A stretch of 64,000 bases of DNA, from contig JAUSFN010000026.1 in NCBI GenBank assembly GCA_030649935.1, positions 62,001 to 126,000 of the forward strand, given 5' to 3'. Positions 55,773-64,000 of the stretch are shown piece by piece. Source of the DNA: Candidatus Planktophila sp. Lineage in GTDB: Bacteria; Actinomycetota; Actinomycetes; Nanopelagicales; Nanopelagicaceae. The number at the start of each line of letters is the position of its first letter. Within the stretch, counting starts at the first letter, position 1. The position numbers were made by a program, and so were the translations under genes. Under the pieces are notes generated by a model. The model was not told where the DNA came from. It made no database searches and worked only from the letters and a program-made list of their open reading frames with translations.

Positions 55773-56351
55773 ATGGCAAAGATTAAAAAGAGTGATGAGA
55801 GCACAATTGAGGGTAATGCTGAGAAAGTTGAAGCCCCAGAAGCAGTTGAACAACCAGAGGCAGTTGAATCCCCGGAGAGTAAGAGCGTTAAGGCCGTTGC
55901 GCGGTTAGAGGAGGAGGGTGACATCGCCGCCGACTACCTGGAGGCACTCTTGGATATAGCCGATCTTGATGGCGATATAGATATCGATGTCGAGAATGAT
56001 CGCGCCTCACTTGCAATCGTTGGTGGAAAACTACGGCATTTAGTTGGCGCTGATGGTGAAGTTCTGGATGCAATTCAAGAGCTCACGCGTTTGGCGGTAC
56101 AGACGTCAACGGGTGATCGATCCCGCTTAATGCTAGATATCGATAATTTCCGTGGCAATAAGCGCATCGAGTTAAAAAAATTAGCACAGGAGATGGCAGA
56201 AGAGGCTAAGTCATCTGGCAAATCCATCAAACTTGCGCCTATGAACGCCTTTGAGCGTAAAATTATTCATGACACCATCCAGGAGTTAGGTCTGACGAGT
56301 GAGTCTGACGGAGAAGACCCTAACCGCTTTGTAACTATTTATAGCGCCTAA
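55773..56351 (+). CDS. jag: Jag/KhpB RNA-binding protein (KH and R3H domains)
   Basis: 192 aa. Acidic N-terminal part (about 1-50), then a KH domain (IVGGKLRHLVGADGEVLDAIQEL) and a C-terminal R3H domain (LAPMNAFERKIIHDTIQELGLTSES...FVTIYS). It is a YidC-linked RNA-binding regulator, and in Firmicutes SpoIIIJ-associated. Start has GGGAGAG. Its stop abuts the rsmG start. Confidence 0.94.
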   Translation: MAKIKKSDESTIEGNAEKVEAPEAVEQPEAVESPESKSVKAVARLEEEGDIAADYLEALLDIADLDGDIDIDVENDRASLAIVGGKLRHLVGADGEVLDAIQELTRLAVQTSTGDRSRLMLDIDNFRGNKRIELKKLAQEMAEEAKSSGKSIKLAPMNAFERKIIHDTIQELGLTSESDGEDPNRFVTIYSA

Positions 56352-56930
56352 GTGGATGTTTCACGTGAAACCCTAATCGAACAGAACTTTCCAGATACCG
56401 TTCGAATAAAGGCCTACGCTGATTTTCTAGCTGGGCCAGGGATTGAGCGTGGTTTAATCGGTCCGCGCGAGGCTGAGCGAATCTGGGAGCGCCATATCTT
56501 TAACTGCTTGCCAGTTGTACATCTGCTAAAAGAGGGTTCAATCGTATTTGATGTTGGTTCAGGGGCTGGCCTACCGGGAGTAGTTATAGCGCTCGCCCGA
56601 CCCGATCTACATGTAACCCTTATCGAGCCGCTTGAGCGGCGCGTTGAATTTTTGAAAGAGGCCGTTGTAGGCCTAGATATTGAGGTATTTAGAGGACAGG
56701 CCCAAGATTTTCGTTCAACGGCGCACTATGTCACTGCGCGAGCCGTTGCCCCTTTAGAAAAACTTAAGAAAATCACCTGGCACCTACTGAAAACCGGGGG
56801 TTCGCTCATGGCAATAAAGGGTAAATCTGCCGAGGAGGAGATGAAGAGCGTGCCTAAATCCATCCTCCACGAGGTGAATCTCGATGGCATTGAGCTCGGG
56901 CGTATCGTTGAAGTACGCAAAGGTGCTTAA
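56352..56930 (+). CDS. rsmG: 16S rRNA m7G527 methyltransferase RsmG
   Basis: 192 aa from GTG 56352, directly after the jag stop. SAM-binding fold: VFDVGSGAGLPGVVIALARPDLHVTLIEPLERR and VTARAVAPLEKL with the catalytic motifs. It methylates G527 of 16S rRNA, and its loss gives low-level streptomycin resistance. Codons 2-7 (DVSRET) overlap the parS site. Confidence 0.96.
   Translation: MDVSRETLIEQNFPDTVRIKAYADFLAGPGIERGLIGPREAERIWERHIFNCLPVVHLLKEGSIVFDVGSGAGLPGVVIALARPDLHVTLIEPLERRVEFLKEAVVGLDIEVFRGQAQDFRSTAHYVTARAVAPLEKLKKITWHLLKTGGSLMAIKGKSAEEEMKSVPKSILHEVNLDGIELGRIVEVRKGA
56357..56372. promoter_or_regulatory. parS site TGTTTCACGTGAAACC
   Basis: 15 of 16 match to the bacterial parS consensus TGTTTCACGTGAAACA; the central TTTCACGTGAAA is perfect. 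It is inside the 5' coding part of rsmG. It is a ParB nucleation site for origin segregation. Confidence 0.93.
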
Positions 56931-56939
56931 CTAACCCCT

Positions 56940-57851
56940 GTGGATGATTCACGTGAAACAAAGCCAGTTGTCGGGGTTCGGCGCCTCAAAGAGGCGATGG
57001 ATAAGCCTTCAGCGCTGCGCATCATTACCGTTGCCAATCAAAAAGGAGGAGTAGGCAAAACCACAACTACTGTCAATCTCGCGGCAGCCCTTTCTATGGG
57101 CGGCTTAAGAGTTCTAGTTATTGATCTAGACCCTCAAGGCAACGCCTCAACAGCTTTAGGTGTTGAGCACCTTGATAATACTGGGATCTATGAAGTTCTC
57201 ATGGGCGTGGCAACGATGCACTCTTGCCTTCAAAGGGTTAAAGCCTTCCCATCCCTTGAGTGCATCTCATCGAATACAGCTCTGGCCCAAGCTGAAATTG
57301 AATTAGTACCAATGGTCGCTAGAGAGACCCGACTAAAAGAGGCGATTGAGGAGTTAATTGCAGCGCGTGCAGAACAGGGAGAGGCGCTGGATTATATTTT
57401 TATCGATTGCCCTCCAAGTTTAGGGCTACTAACCATAAATGCATTAACTGCGGCGAAAGAGTTGTTAATTCCAATTCAATGTGAGTACTACGCGTTAGAA
57501 GGTTTGTCACAACTTCTAAAAACTTTTGAACTTGTAAAGAAGCGTCTCAATGCAGATTTAAAACTCTCTACATTTGTATTAACTATGTTCGATGGACGAA
57601 CACGTTTAGCAAATGATGTTGCCGATGAAATACGTAAACACTACCCAGCAGAACTCATCGACATACCAATTCCTCGAGCGGTACGCATATCTGAAGCACC
57701 AGGATTTAGACAGACGGTTATGACATATGACGCATCATCACCGGGAGCGGTTGCATACATGGCAGTAGCCAGAGAATTAGCGGCGCGCGCAAAAGTATTT
57801 GATTCTAATGTTGTTTCAATACATTACAAACGTGAAGGTGAGATCGCATAA
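56940..57851 (+). CDS. parA: Chromosome partitioning ATPase ParA (Soj)
   Basis: 303 aa from GTG 56940. Deviant Walker [21 protein letters not shown] (starting about residue 32), Walker A' [10 protein letters not shown], Walker [13 protein letters not shown]. It binds DNA nonspecifically as an ATP-bound dimer and moves ParB-parS complexes. The first codons (DDSRET) lie on a parS site. It shares one base with parB. Confidence 0.97.
   Translation: MDDSRETKPVVGVRRLKEAMDKPSALRIITVANQKGGVGKTTTTVNLAAALSMGGLRVLVIDLDPQGNASTALGVEHLDNTGIYEVLMGVATMHSCLQRVKAFPSLECISSNTALAQAEIELVPMVARETRLKEAIEELIAARAEQGEALDYIFIDCPPSLGLLTINALTAAKELLIPIQCEYYALEGLSQLLKTFELVKKRLNADLKLSTFVLTMFDGRTRLANDVADEIRKHYPAELIDIPIPRAVRISEAPGFRQTVMTYDASSPGAVAYMAVARELAARAKVFDSNVVSIHYKREGEIA
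56945..56960. promoter_or_regulatory. parS site TGATTCACGTGAAACA
   Basis: 15 of 16 match to the consensus parS (third base A for T), located in the first codons of parA. It lies 588 bp from the site in rsmG; together they form an origin-proximal parS cluster. Confidence 0.92.
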
Positions 57852-58708
57852 TGGCTCGTCGAGGTGGACTCGGAACAAATCTTGATGCATTAATTCCAAC
57901 ATCACTTACAGTTGCAGGTCAAGAAGTTGCTAGACAAGATGAAGTTGATATTAATTTAGTCTCCCCAAACCCCCGTCAACCTCGTAAGTACTTTGACGAA
58001 GAAGCACACAATGAATTAATAGCTTCAATAAAAGAGATCGGCATTTTGCAACCTCCAGTTGTTCGCCAAACAACTGATGGAAGATATGAATTAATTATGG
58101 GCGAGCGGCGTTTCCGTGCAGCAAAAGCTGCAGGACTTACAAAAATTCCAGTGATCATCCGCCAAACTTCAGATAATGAACTACTCCGAGAAGCACTCAT
58201 TGAAAACATTCACCGGAGTCAATTGAATGCAATTGAAGAGGCTGCCGCATATTCGCAACTGCTTAATGATTTTGAATGCACACACGACGAACTTGCTCGA
58301 AAACTAGGCCGCTCGCGTCCATTAATCTCGAACACAATTCGCTTATTAAATCTTCCTATTTCAGTACAAAGCAAAGTCGCTGCAGGGGTAATTAGCGCAG
58401 GCCACGCACGTGCATTACTCGGATTAAGTGAGATGTATAGTATTGAAAACCTTGCTCAACGTATCGTTAATGAAGGGTTGAGCGTGCGCGCAGTTGAAGA
58501 GATTATCTCTAAAGTTGCACCAAAGGAGCGAAAGAAATTAAAGAATACAAGATCAAGTGTGATTGAATTTAATGATATCGCAGAGAGAATCGGAGACGCA
58601 TTAGATACAAGAGTTTCAATTCAAGGAAGAGTTCAAAAAGGTATTATTATGATTGAGTTTGCTGGTAGCGAGGATTTAAAAAGGATTACACACACAATCG
58701 AGAGTTAG
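57851..58708 (+). CDS. parB: Chromosome partitioning protein ParB (Spo0J)
   Basis: 285 aa. ParB/Spo0J N-terminal CTPase domain with VSPNPRQPRKYFDEEA, ELIMGERRFRAAKAAG (GERRxRA box) and ENIHRSQLNAIEEA; HTH domain with ELARKLGRSRPLISNTIRLL binding parS. C-terminal dimerisation domain. It spreads on DNA from the two parS sites and couples to ParA. Its 3' end overlaps the convergent aminotransferase gene by 4 bp. Confidence 0.97.
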   Translation: MARRGGLGTNLDALIPTSLTVAGQEVARQDEVDINLVSPNPRQPRKYFDEEAHNELIASIKEIGILQPPVVRQTTDGRYELIMGERRFRAAKAAGLTKIPVIIRQTSDNELLREALIENIHRSQLNAIEEAAAYSQLLNDFECTHDELARKLGRSRPLISNTIRLLNLPISVQSKVAAGVISAGHARALLGLSEMYSIENLAQRIVNEGLSVRAVEEIISKVAPKERKKLKNTRSSVIEFNDIAERIGDALDTRVSIQGRVQKGIIMIEFAGSEDLKRITHTIES

Positions 58709-59967
58709 GTTAGTTCACCACTACCGCGGCGTGACATCTCAGTCTTAATAACACCTCCCAAGGCTTTTACACCTACACGGATGCGCTCCGGAGTTGGATA
58801 ACAGTACGAAAGGCGCAGCGACCACGAACCAAAACCATCGGCGTAAAAGGCGGTGCCCGGAACGTAGGCAACTTTTGCAACGATAGCTTTTGGCATTAAA
58901 GCACTCGTATCGATTTCCGGTGGCAATGTAACCCATACATAAAAACCGCCACCAGGTTTCGTCCATTTTGCAGAAGCCGGAAAAAACTCATCTAAAGATT
59001 CAAGCATTGCATCACGCCGAACTTTGTATAAATCACAAAAGGAGGCGATCTGATCTCGCCAAGGTTGTTCGGCTAGATAACTTGAAATAGTTAGCTGAGC
59101 AAAATTCGAAGGACACAAAATTGAGGACTCACTTGCAATTACTAATTTTTCTTTCAATGACGGTGGGACTAACGCCCAACCTACTCGAAGCCCAGGAGCT
59201 ATTGTTTTAGAAAAAGTTCCGAGATAAATTACATTTTCTGAGTCTTCAGCCCGCATCGCATTCGGTGATGGTTTATCAAAACCCAGAAGACCATAAGGAT
59301 TATCTTCAACAACAAAAATCCCAGCCTCGCGACAGATATTCAAAATCTCAGTTCGACGCTCAGCAGGCAGTAAAACCCCTGAAGGGTTTTGATAATTAGG
59401 TATCATGTACAAAAATTTAATTTTGCGTCCAACTTCACGGACATTGATAATCGCCTCACGAAGAGCTTGAGGCACTAAACCTAAGTCGTCAGTTTCAACA
59501 TGGACCACTGAGGCCTCGTATTGATGAAAGGTACCTAAAGCACCGACGTATGAAGGCGCCTCAACCAAAACAACATCACCTGGATCAATGAAAATTCGCG
59601 AGATTAAATCAAGGGCCTGTTGGGAGCCGGTTGTAACCAAAACATCATCAGGGTTAGCGCGGATTCCCTCAAGCGCCATTACTTCGCAGATCTGCTCACG
59701 TAGTTTTGGATGGCCCTGCCCGCTCCCATACTGCAAGGCTTCAGCACCATTGGTTAGGACTAATTTTTGAACAACATCTGCCATCATCCCCATCGGAAAG
59801 GCCGAGAGATTTGGCATTCCGCCCGCCAAAGAGACAATTTCAGGACGCGAGGCAACGGCAAAAAGCGAGCGGATTTCACTGGGCTTCATATGTGCAGCCC
59901 TGCTTGCAAAGCGCTCCTCTAAATTCTGAGGCGCACCGGTTGCAAAGCGATTGGTGATTTCAGACAT
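58705..59967 (-). CDS. PLP-dependent aminotransferase (class I/II, 2-aminoadipate aminotransferase-like)
   Basis: 420 aa from ATG 59967; the open frame begins nine codons earlier. Fold-type I motifs: SLAGGMPNLSAFP, LQYGSGQGHPKLREQI, TTGSQQALDLI, YMIPNYQNPSG, VEDNPYGLL, LGTFSKTIAPGLRVGW with the PLP lysine. It is close to LysN/KAT-II-type enzymes and MocR-like aminotransferases. It occurs at this position (Rv3916c/Rv3915 region varies) near parB and cwlM. Amino donor unknown. Confidence 0.9.
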   Translation of the reverse strand: MSEITNRFATGAPQNLEERFASRAAHMKPSEIRSLFAVASRPEIVSLAGGMPNLSAFPMGMMADVVQKLVLTNGAEALQYGSGQGHPKLREQICEVMALEGIRANPDDVLVTTGSQQALDLISRIFIDPGDVVLVEAPSYVGALGTFHQYEASVVHVETDDLGLVPQALREAIINVREVGRKIKFLYMIPNYQNPSGVLLPAERRTEILNICREAGIFVVEDNPYGLLGFDKPSPNAMRAEDSENVIYLGTFSKTIAPGLRVGWALVPPSLKEKLVIASESSILCPSNFAQLTISSYLAEQPWRDQIASFCDLYKVRRDAMLESLDEFFPASAKWTKPGGGFYVWVTLPPEIDTSALMPKAIVAKVAYVPGTAFYADGFGSWSLRLSYCYPTPERIRVGVKALGGVIKTEMSRRGSGELT

Positions 59968-60008
59968 GTCCCAAGTCTGCCACATGCTACGCACGCGCCG
60001 AACACTAT

Positions 60009-61001
60009 TTAGCGGCGAATGCCTGCCTTACGTAAATCAGAGATGCGCAGTGTTCCCGTTTTTGCATCATCTTCAGATGCCAGATACAACCGCTGAATTG
60101 CGATTACTAAAGCTTCGGCGATAACATCGCGAAAATCCGAGCGAGAAATTCGCTCAACATCAATCGGGCTGGTCAAATAACCAAGATCAATCTGAACCGA
60201 TGGTGCTCGTGTTAATCGCAGTAAATCCCACGTCATCGCATGAGTGCGGCAATTGACTAAATCTGTTCGGGCACAAATTTCGCGCTGAACTAATGAGGCA
60301 AATCGCTCTCCGACAATTGAATGAATACCGTGTGCATCGCTTCCATAAAAATATGTGGCAACTCCATGTGCCACCGCATTAACGTAACTATCTCTACTAA
60401 ATGAGATCATGAGATCGGCATTACTTTGATTTGTGAAGGCAATGCGCTCAGTTTCAGTCGGATTATTTGAAACACCACGAGTTAAAAAAACAGAAGCACC
60501 TAATGCAAGTAACCTACCTTCAGTTCTCAGAGCGACATCATAAATCAGCGAGTCATCCTCAGCGGGATTTAAAACTATAACTTTATTGGCAAGAGCGGGA
60601 CCACGATTTCGTTGTGTTGCACTCTCGCGCATCGCAGTTGGTGCACCGCCCGAAACAATTCGAGTTAAACGCAGTAAAGCAATAATTGTTCCAGGTCCAC
60701 ACTTTCCATCGCCGACGATACCTACAGATTGCTGAAACTCTTTAACCGCAGCTTCAGTGCGCAGACCATAGATTCCATCTACTCGCCCACAATCAAATCC
60801 CATCTCTGTCAATCGTGATTGCAACGCAGCTACATCGTCACCCCGCATTAAAGGAGTATCCTGCAAATTTAGAGAGCGATCACCTAGTTTCCATCTCGCC
60901 TCATCAAGTGCCCGTTCGGTGACAGCATCAACAACGCCAGTGACATTTAATCCGCGGCTCTGTTGAAAACTTCGAATCTGAGCTTCACTTAACTCTGACA
61001 T
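60009..61001 (-). CDS. cwlM: CwlM-like peptidoglycan-binding, amidase-fold protein (probably non-catalytic)
   Basis: 330 aa, no signal peptide. N terminus has half of one peptidoglycan-binding repeat (IRSFQQSRGLNVTGVVD, its first part missing), a full second repeat (LQSRLTEMGFDCGRVDGIYG), then an Amidase_3 fold (residues about 140-310). The usual amidase zinc ligands are replaced: VLNPAED at the HGG site, MISFSRDS at the second His, and VQIDLGYLTS with Asp for the catalytic Glu. The place between parB and trxA corresponds to Mycobacterium cwlM, where the product is a cytoplasmic regulator of MurA and a PknB target. A regulatory role is inferred. Confidence 0.85.
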   Translation of the reverse strand: MSELSEAQIRSFQQSRGLNVTGVVDAVTERALDEARWKLGDRSLNLQDTPLMRGDDVAALQSRLTEMGFDCGRVDGIYGLRTEAAVKEFQQSVGIVGDGKCGPGTIIALLRLTRIVSGGAPTAMRESATQRNRGPALANKVIVLNPAEDDSLIYDVALRTEGRLLALGASVFLTRGVSNNPTETERIAFTNQSNADLMISFSRDSYVNAVAHGVATYFYGSDAHGIHSIVGERFASLVQREICARTDLVNCRTHAMTWDLLRLTRAPSVQIDLGYLTSPIDVERISRSDFRDVIAEALVIAIQRLYLASEDDAKTGTLRISDLRKAGIRR

Positions 61002-61015
61002 ATGTCCAGACCTAT

Positions 61016-61339
61016 TTATGAAATAAAACTTTCAAGCTCTTTAAGCATGGCAGGTTTTGGTCGTGCGCCAACAATTGTCTTTACGACTTCACCATTGACA
61101 AAGACGTACATAGCTGGAATGGAAGTTATCCCATACTTAATCGCAATTGCTGACTCATCGTCAGTATTGAGTTTTACAATCTTCAATTTTGCGCCATGCT
61201 CATTTGAGATCTCTTCAAGAATTGGACCGACCGCCCTACATGGACCACACCACTCTGCCCAGAAATCAACCAAAACAGGGGTAGAGCTCTTCAACACCTC
61301 TGCATCAAAGGTCGCGGTCGTAACATTTGTCGTTGCCAT
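61016..61339 (-). CDS. trxA: Thioredoxin
   Basis: 107 aa. Active site WAEWCGPCRAV with the CGPC pair, and cis-Pro in ITSIPAMYVF. It reduces disulfides in the cytoplasm, recharged by the reductase encoded just upstream (trxB). 37 bp separate the two; it is upstream of cwlM by 14 bp. Confidence 0.98.
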   Translation of the reverse strand: MATTNVTTATFDAEVLKSSTPVLVDFWAEWCGPCRAVGPILEEISNEHGAKLKIVKLNTDDESAIAIKYGITSIPAMYVFVNGEVVKTIVGARPKPAMLKELESFIS

Positions 61340-61376
61340 TCTTAATCTCCAGATCTATATATGTAGTGAGCTAACT

Positions 61377-62306
61377 TTAGTGGTGAGCGAGAAACTTTTC
61401 AGCATCAAGTGCTGCTTGGCAACCCGAGCCTGCGGCAGTGATCGCTTGGCGGTATGTGTGATCTACAAGGTCTCCACAGGCGAAAACACCAGGAATATTG
61501 GTCTTTGTAGAGCGAGCATCTACCTCAACGTAACCTTCATTATCAAGAGTTACTTGATTGACGATTAGCTCACTACGTGGGATGTGGCCGATTGCAACAA
61601 ACAAACCAGTGAAGGAGCGTTCGCTTTCGATTCCATCAATGGTGTTACGTAGTTTTAATCCAGAAAGCTTAGAATCACCAAGTACATCTACAACCTCGGT
61701 GTTCCAAAGAAATTCAATTTTTGGATTTGCTACTGCACGATCAATCATTATTTTGGATGCCCGCAGAGAATCTCGGCGATGAATCATCACAACCTTACTC
61801 GCAAATTTTGTTAAAAATGTAGCCTCTTCAACGGCTGAATCTCCCCCACCGACAACAGCTATCTCTTGCCCACGAAAGAAAAAACCATCGCATGTTGCAC
61901 ACCATGAGACACCATGTCCGGACAAACGCTTTTCATTTGTTAAACCAATTTCACGATAAGCAGATCCCATAGCAAGAATCACCGACCGCGCCTTAACAAT
62001 ATTCCCAGATCCATCCAACAATGTTTTTATTTCACCAGACAAATCCATCTTTACAATGTCATCGGTAATTAATTGCGCACCGAAACGTTTAGCTTGCTTT
62101 CGCATATTTTCCATCAAGTCAGGACCAATAATTCCATCGACAAAACCTGGAAAGTTTTCAACTTCAGTCGTGTTCATTAAAGCACCACCGGCTGTAACAG
62201 CACCTTCATAAATAATTGGATTCAATTGGGCGCGTGAAGCATAAATCGCAGCCGTATATCCAGCCGGGCCTGAACCAACAATGACAACATCTCTTACTTC
62301 ACTCAC
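61377..62306 (-). CDS. trxB: Thioredoxin reductase
   Basis: 309 aa from GTG 62306, which follows AAAGGAG; a GTG at 62312 lies in the ribosome-binding site. FAD motif VVIVGSGPAGYTAAIYASRA, NADPH domain AVVGGGDSAVEEA, redox-active CATCDGFFF (CxxC), and C-terminal FACGDLVDHTYRQAITAAGSG. It transfers electrons from NADPH to TrxA. Co-transcribed with trxA. Confidence 0.97.
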   Translation of the reverse strand: MSEVRDVVIVGSGPAGYTAAIYASRAQLNPIIYEGAVTAGGALMNTTEVENFPGFVDGIIGPDLMENMRKQAKRFGAQLITDDIVKMDLSGEIKTLLDGSGNIVKARSVILAMGSAYREIGLTNEKRLSGHGVSWCATCDGFFFRGQEIAVVGGGDSAVEEATFLTKFASKVVMIHRRDSLRASKIMIDRAVANPKIEFLWNTEVVDVLGDSKLSGLKLRNTIDGIESERSFTGLFVAIGHIPRSELIVNQVTLDNEGYVEVDARSTKTNIPGVFACGDLVDHTYRQAITAAGSGCQAALDAEKFLAHH

Positions 62307-62338
62307 GTGCACTCCTTTGGGTGGCTAATCAAACTAAT

Positions 62339-63976
62339 TTAATCATTACTAGATGAACGACGAACGACAGAATCACGAAGATGGCCAATCATGGAAATTT
62401 CTTCTACTCCGGCGGCTTTGCCGGCAATCAAATAACCAAAAAAAGCCATCACCATCACGATAGCTAACTCACCAGCACGGGCGATGGGGGTTAATTCAAC
62501 CCCAACCCAAGTAAGGTATTGCGTTAGCCCAAACAACGGAGCCATTACCGCAACTGAAGCCCCAATTAATCGCAGATGTTGCCCAAAGAAATCCCTGATC
62601 TTGAGCGGACCAGTATGTCTTTTCAAGAGTGCGAGAGTAATCAACAGGCCAACAATGTAACTAATAGAAAAAGCCACCCCAAGACCTATGGTCACCCATT
62701 GATTCTTAAGAATATTAAGAAAGAGATATGAGAGTGCCACAGAGATCACATTGATGAGAAGTATAGAAATCACTTGTGTACGGGTGTCTTCAAAGGCATT
62801 AAAGCCTCGGATTAGAATCAAATTAATAGAAAATGCCACGAGCCCAAAGCTCAATGCTGATAAAACAAAACCGATGTATCTCGAATCCTCTATTGGCACC
62901 CCAATAAAAATCACCTCGGTGATTAGGGGACCGAAAAATAGAAAGGCAACGGCGCTAGGAATCGTAATAACCCCAACTAACTTAATTGCTCGTATTAACT
63001 GAAGGCGAACCTCTTCATGGTCTTTAGCAAGAGCCAAACGAGACAGGTGTGGCAATATCGCGGTGATTATAGAGATGGTGACGATTGAATAAGGCAATAA
63101 CATAACGAAATAAGCGTATGTATAAGGGGTATATCCGACTCCTCGAGCCACACCCTCTTGAGCACTTCGCACCGCTGCGCTTGTAGCAACATTTACTGTT
63201 ACGAGATAGCCGAGTTGTGAAATTAAAACATATAGCAGAGTCCACCCAGCCAAACCAAAGGATTTTCCAAGACCTGCTAGACCCCACTGCGGGCGTAACT
63301 TGATACCTAAGCGCTTAATAACTGGCAACAAGACCAGTGCTTGAACAACAACACTAAAAGTTGTACCCCAACCTAAAATCAGGATTTGAGTTGAAGTAAT
63401 CGTTGAAACTGCAATATCAGAGGAGAAAAATAAAAAACTGCCAAATAAAATTATGCCAACAATGTTATTAGCAATTGGAGCCCACATAAGTGGACCAAAA
63501 GATCCTCGAGCATTTGCGACTTGTCCAAGCATGGTGAAGAGACCAAGGAAAAAAATTTGAGGTAAACAATAACGAGTGAATGCAATCGCAATTTCTTTTT
63601 CGCTTTCAAAGCCCGGAGTAAAGAATTCAGGGGCATAGAGACGTACAAGTGCCGGCGCAAAATAAACTCCAACTACAACCAAGACTATTAATATAAGTGA
63701 AATAGTTGTAATTAAGCGAGAAGCAAAACCATCCCCACCATCTTCTTGATCAAATGAGCGAACTAATTGAGGAATAAATATCGCTGTAAGTGCTCCTCCA
63801 ACAAGTAAGTTGTAAAGAATATTTGGCATGGTATTTGCCACGTTGTACGTGTCAGCCAACAATGTTGTGCCCAGTACTGCCACAATTAATATTCCTCGAA
63901 TAAATCCAGTGATTCGAGAAATAATAGTTCCAAGCGCCATGATTCCAGAGGCTCGAAATAACTCGTTAGATTTCAC
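62339..63976 (-). CDS. murJ: Lipid II flippase MurJ (MviN family)
   Basis: 545 aa from GTG 63976, preceded by AGAGGGGG. MATE/MOP-type polytopic protein with about 14 membrane segments. Conserved motifs: ASGIMALGTIISRITGFIRG at the N terminus, NLLVGGALTAIFIPQL, GQVANARGSFGPLMWAPIANN, and a basic loop in TM regions. It flips lipid II across the membrane for peptidoglycan synthesis. Mycobacterial MurJ has a C-terminal pseudokinase; here the protein ends after the membrane core. Confidence 0.94.
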   Translation of the reverse strand: MKSNELFRASGIMALGTIISRITGFIRGILIVAVLGTTLLADTYNVANTMPNILYNLLVGGALTAIFIPQLVRSFDQEDGGDGFASRLITTISLILIVLVVVGVYFAPALVRLYAPEFFTPGFESEKEIAIAFTRYCLPQIFFLGLFTMLGQVANARGSFGPLMWAPIANNIVGIILFGSFLFFSSDIAVSTITSTQILILGWGTTFSVVVQALVLLPVIKRLGIKLRPQWGLAGLGKSFGLAGWTLLYVLISQLGYLVTVNVATSAAVRSAQEGVARGVGYTPYTYAYFVMLLPYSIVTISIITAILPHLSRLALAKDHEEVRLQLIRAIKLVGVITIPSAVAFLFFGPLITEVIFIGVPIEDSRYIGFVLSALSFGLVAFSINLILIRGFNAFEDTRTQVISILLINVISVALSYLFLNILKNQWVTIGLGVAFSISYIVGLLITLALLKRHTGPLKIRDFFGQHLRLIGASVAVMAPLFGLTQYLTWVGVELTPIARAGELAIVMVMAFFGYLIAGKAAGVEEISMIGHLRDSVVRRSSSND

Positions 63977-64000
63977 TTTGTCGCCCCCTCTTGATTCGAC

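Overview
The window looks like a compact, comparatively AT-rich actinobacterial chromosome around its replication origin. The right half has the classical actinobacterial order: sdh genes, serS, pstP/pknB/pabA/crgA, rhomboid and cyclophilin, tRNA-Ala/tRNA-Ile, gyrA-gyrB-dciA-recF-dnaN-dnaA-oriC-rpmH-rnpA-yidD-yidC-jag-rsmG-parA-parB, then an aminotransferase, cwlM, trxA, trxB and murJ. Low GC for an actinobacterium, very short intergenic spaces and a trimmed pknB/pstP locus suggest a streamlined freshwater lineage of the acI / Nanopelagicales (Planktophila) type. That assignment is inference; no marker was compared with a database.

Region 1 (1 to about 25,250) is an accessory catabolic island. 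It encodes four enolase-superfamily (mandelate racemase-like) proteins, one of them cut by the window edge, three short-chain dehydrogenases, a DapB-like dehydrogenase and a phosphotriesterase-like hydrolase. It also encodes a creatininase-family amidohydrolase with a coupled membrane protein, two neutral-ceramidase-like proteins, an HpcH/HpaI (CitE-like) lyase, an MmgE/PrpD protein, two DoeB/aspartoacylase-like deacylases, a RidA protein, a LacI regulator and a complete Dpp/Opp-type ABC importer. Four matching 14-bp operator-like palindromes (consensus near TGGAAACGTTTCCA) lie upstream of one ceramidase-like gene, one enolase gene, the permease operon and the binding-protein gene, tying the island into a probable LacI regulon. 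The likely logic is import, removal of amide/ester/lactone groups by several metallohydrolases, dehydration and oxidation of (sugar-)acid intermediates, and lyase cleavage into central metabolism. The substrate cannot be read from sequence.

Region 2 (24,500 to 27,500) is an edge zone. Remnants of an L-lactate dehydrogenase gene and an SMP-30/gluconolactonase gene are fused tail to tail, followed by a glcD-type FAD oxidase, tRNA-Ser(GCU) and a P-loop kinase.

Region 3 (27,500 to 44,650) is housekeeping: aldo/keto reductase, Xaa-Pro aminopeptidase, an ECF sigma factor with a membrane-anchored partner, paired crcB fluoride channels (one apparently with a CTG start), a holin-like membrane protein, a Mycobacterium-Sdh1-type succinate dehydrogenase, tRNA-Ser(UGA), HAD phosphatase, serS, pheA, GDPD, pstP-pknB, pabA, crgA, rhomboid, cyclophilin and tRNAs.

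Region 4 (44,650 to 64,000) is the origin region. DnaA boxes flank dnaA on both sides, with a separate close pair about 9 kb away at 43,425-43,446. Two parS sites are embedded in the first codons of rsmG and parA. The CwlM homologue has lost the usual amidase zinc ligands, which fits a regulatory rather than catalytic role next to the PknB system.
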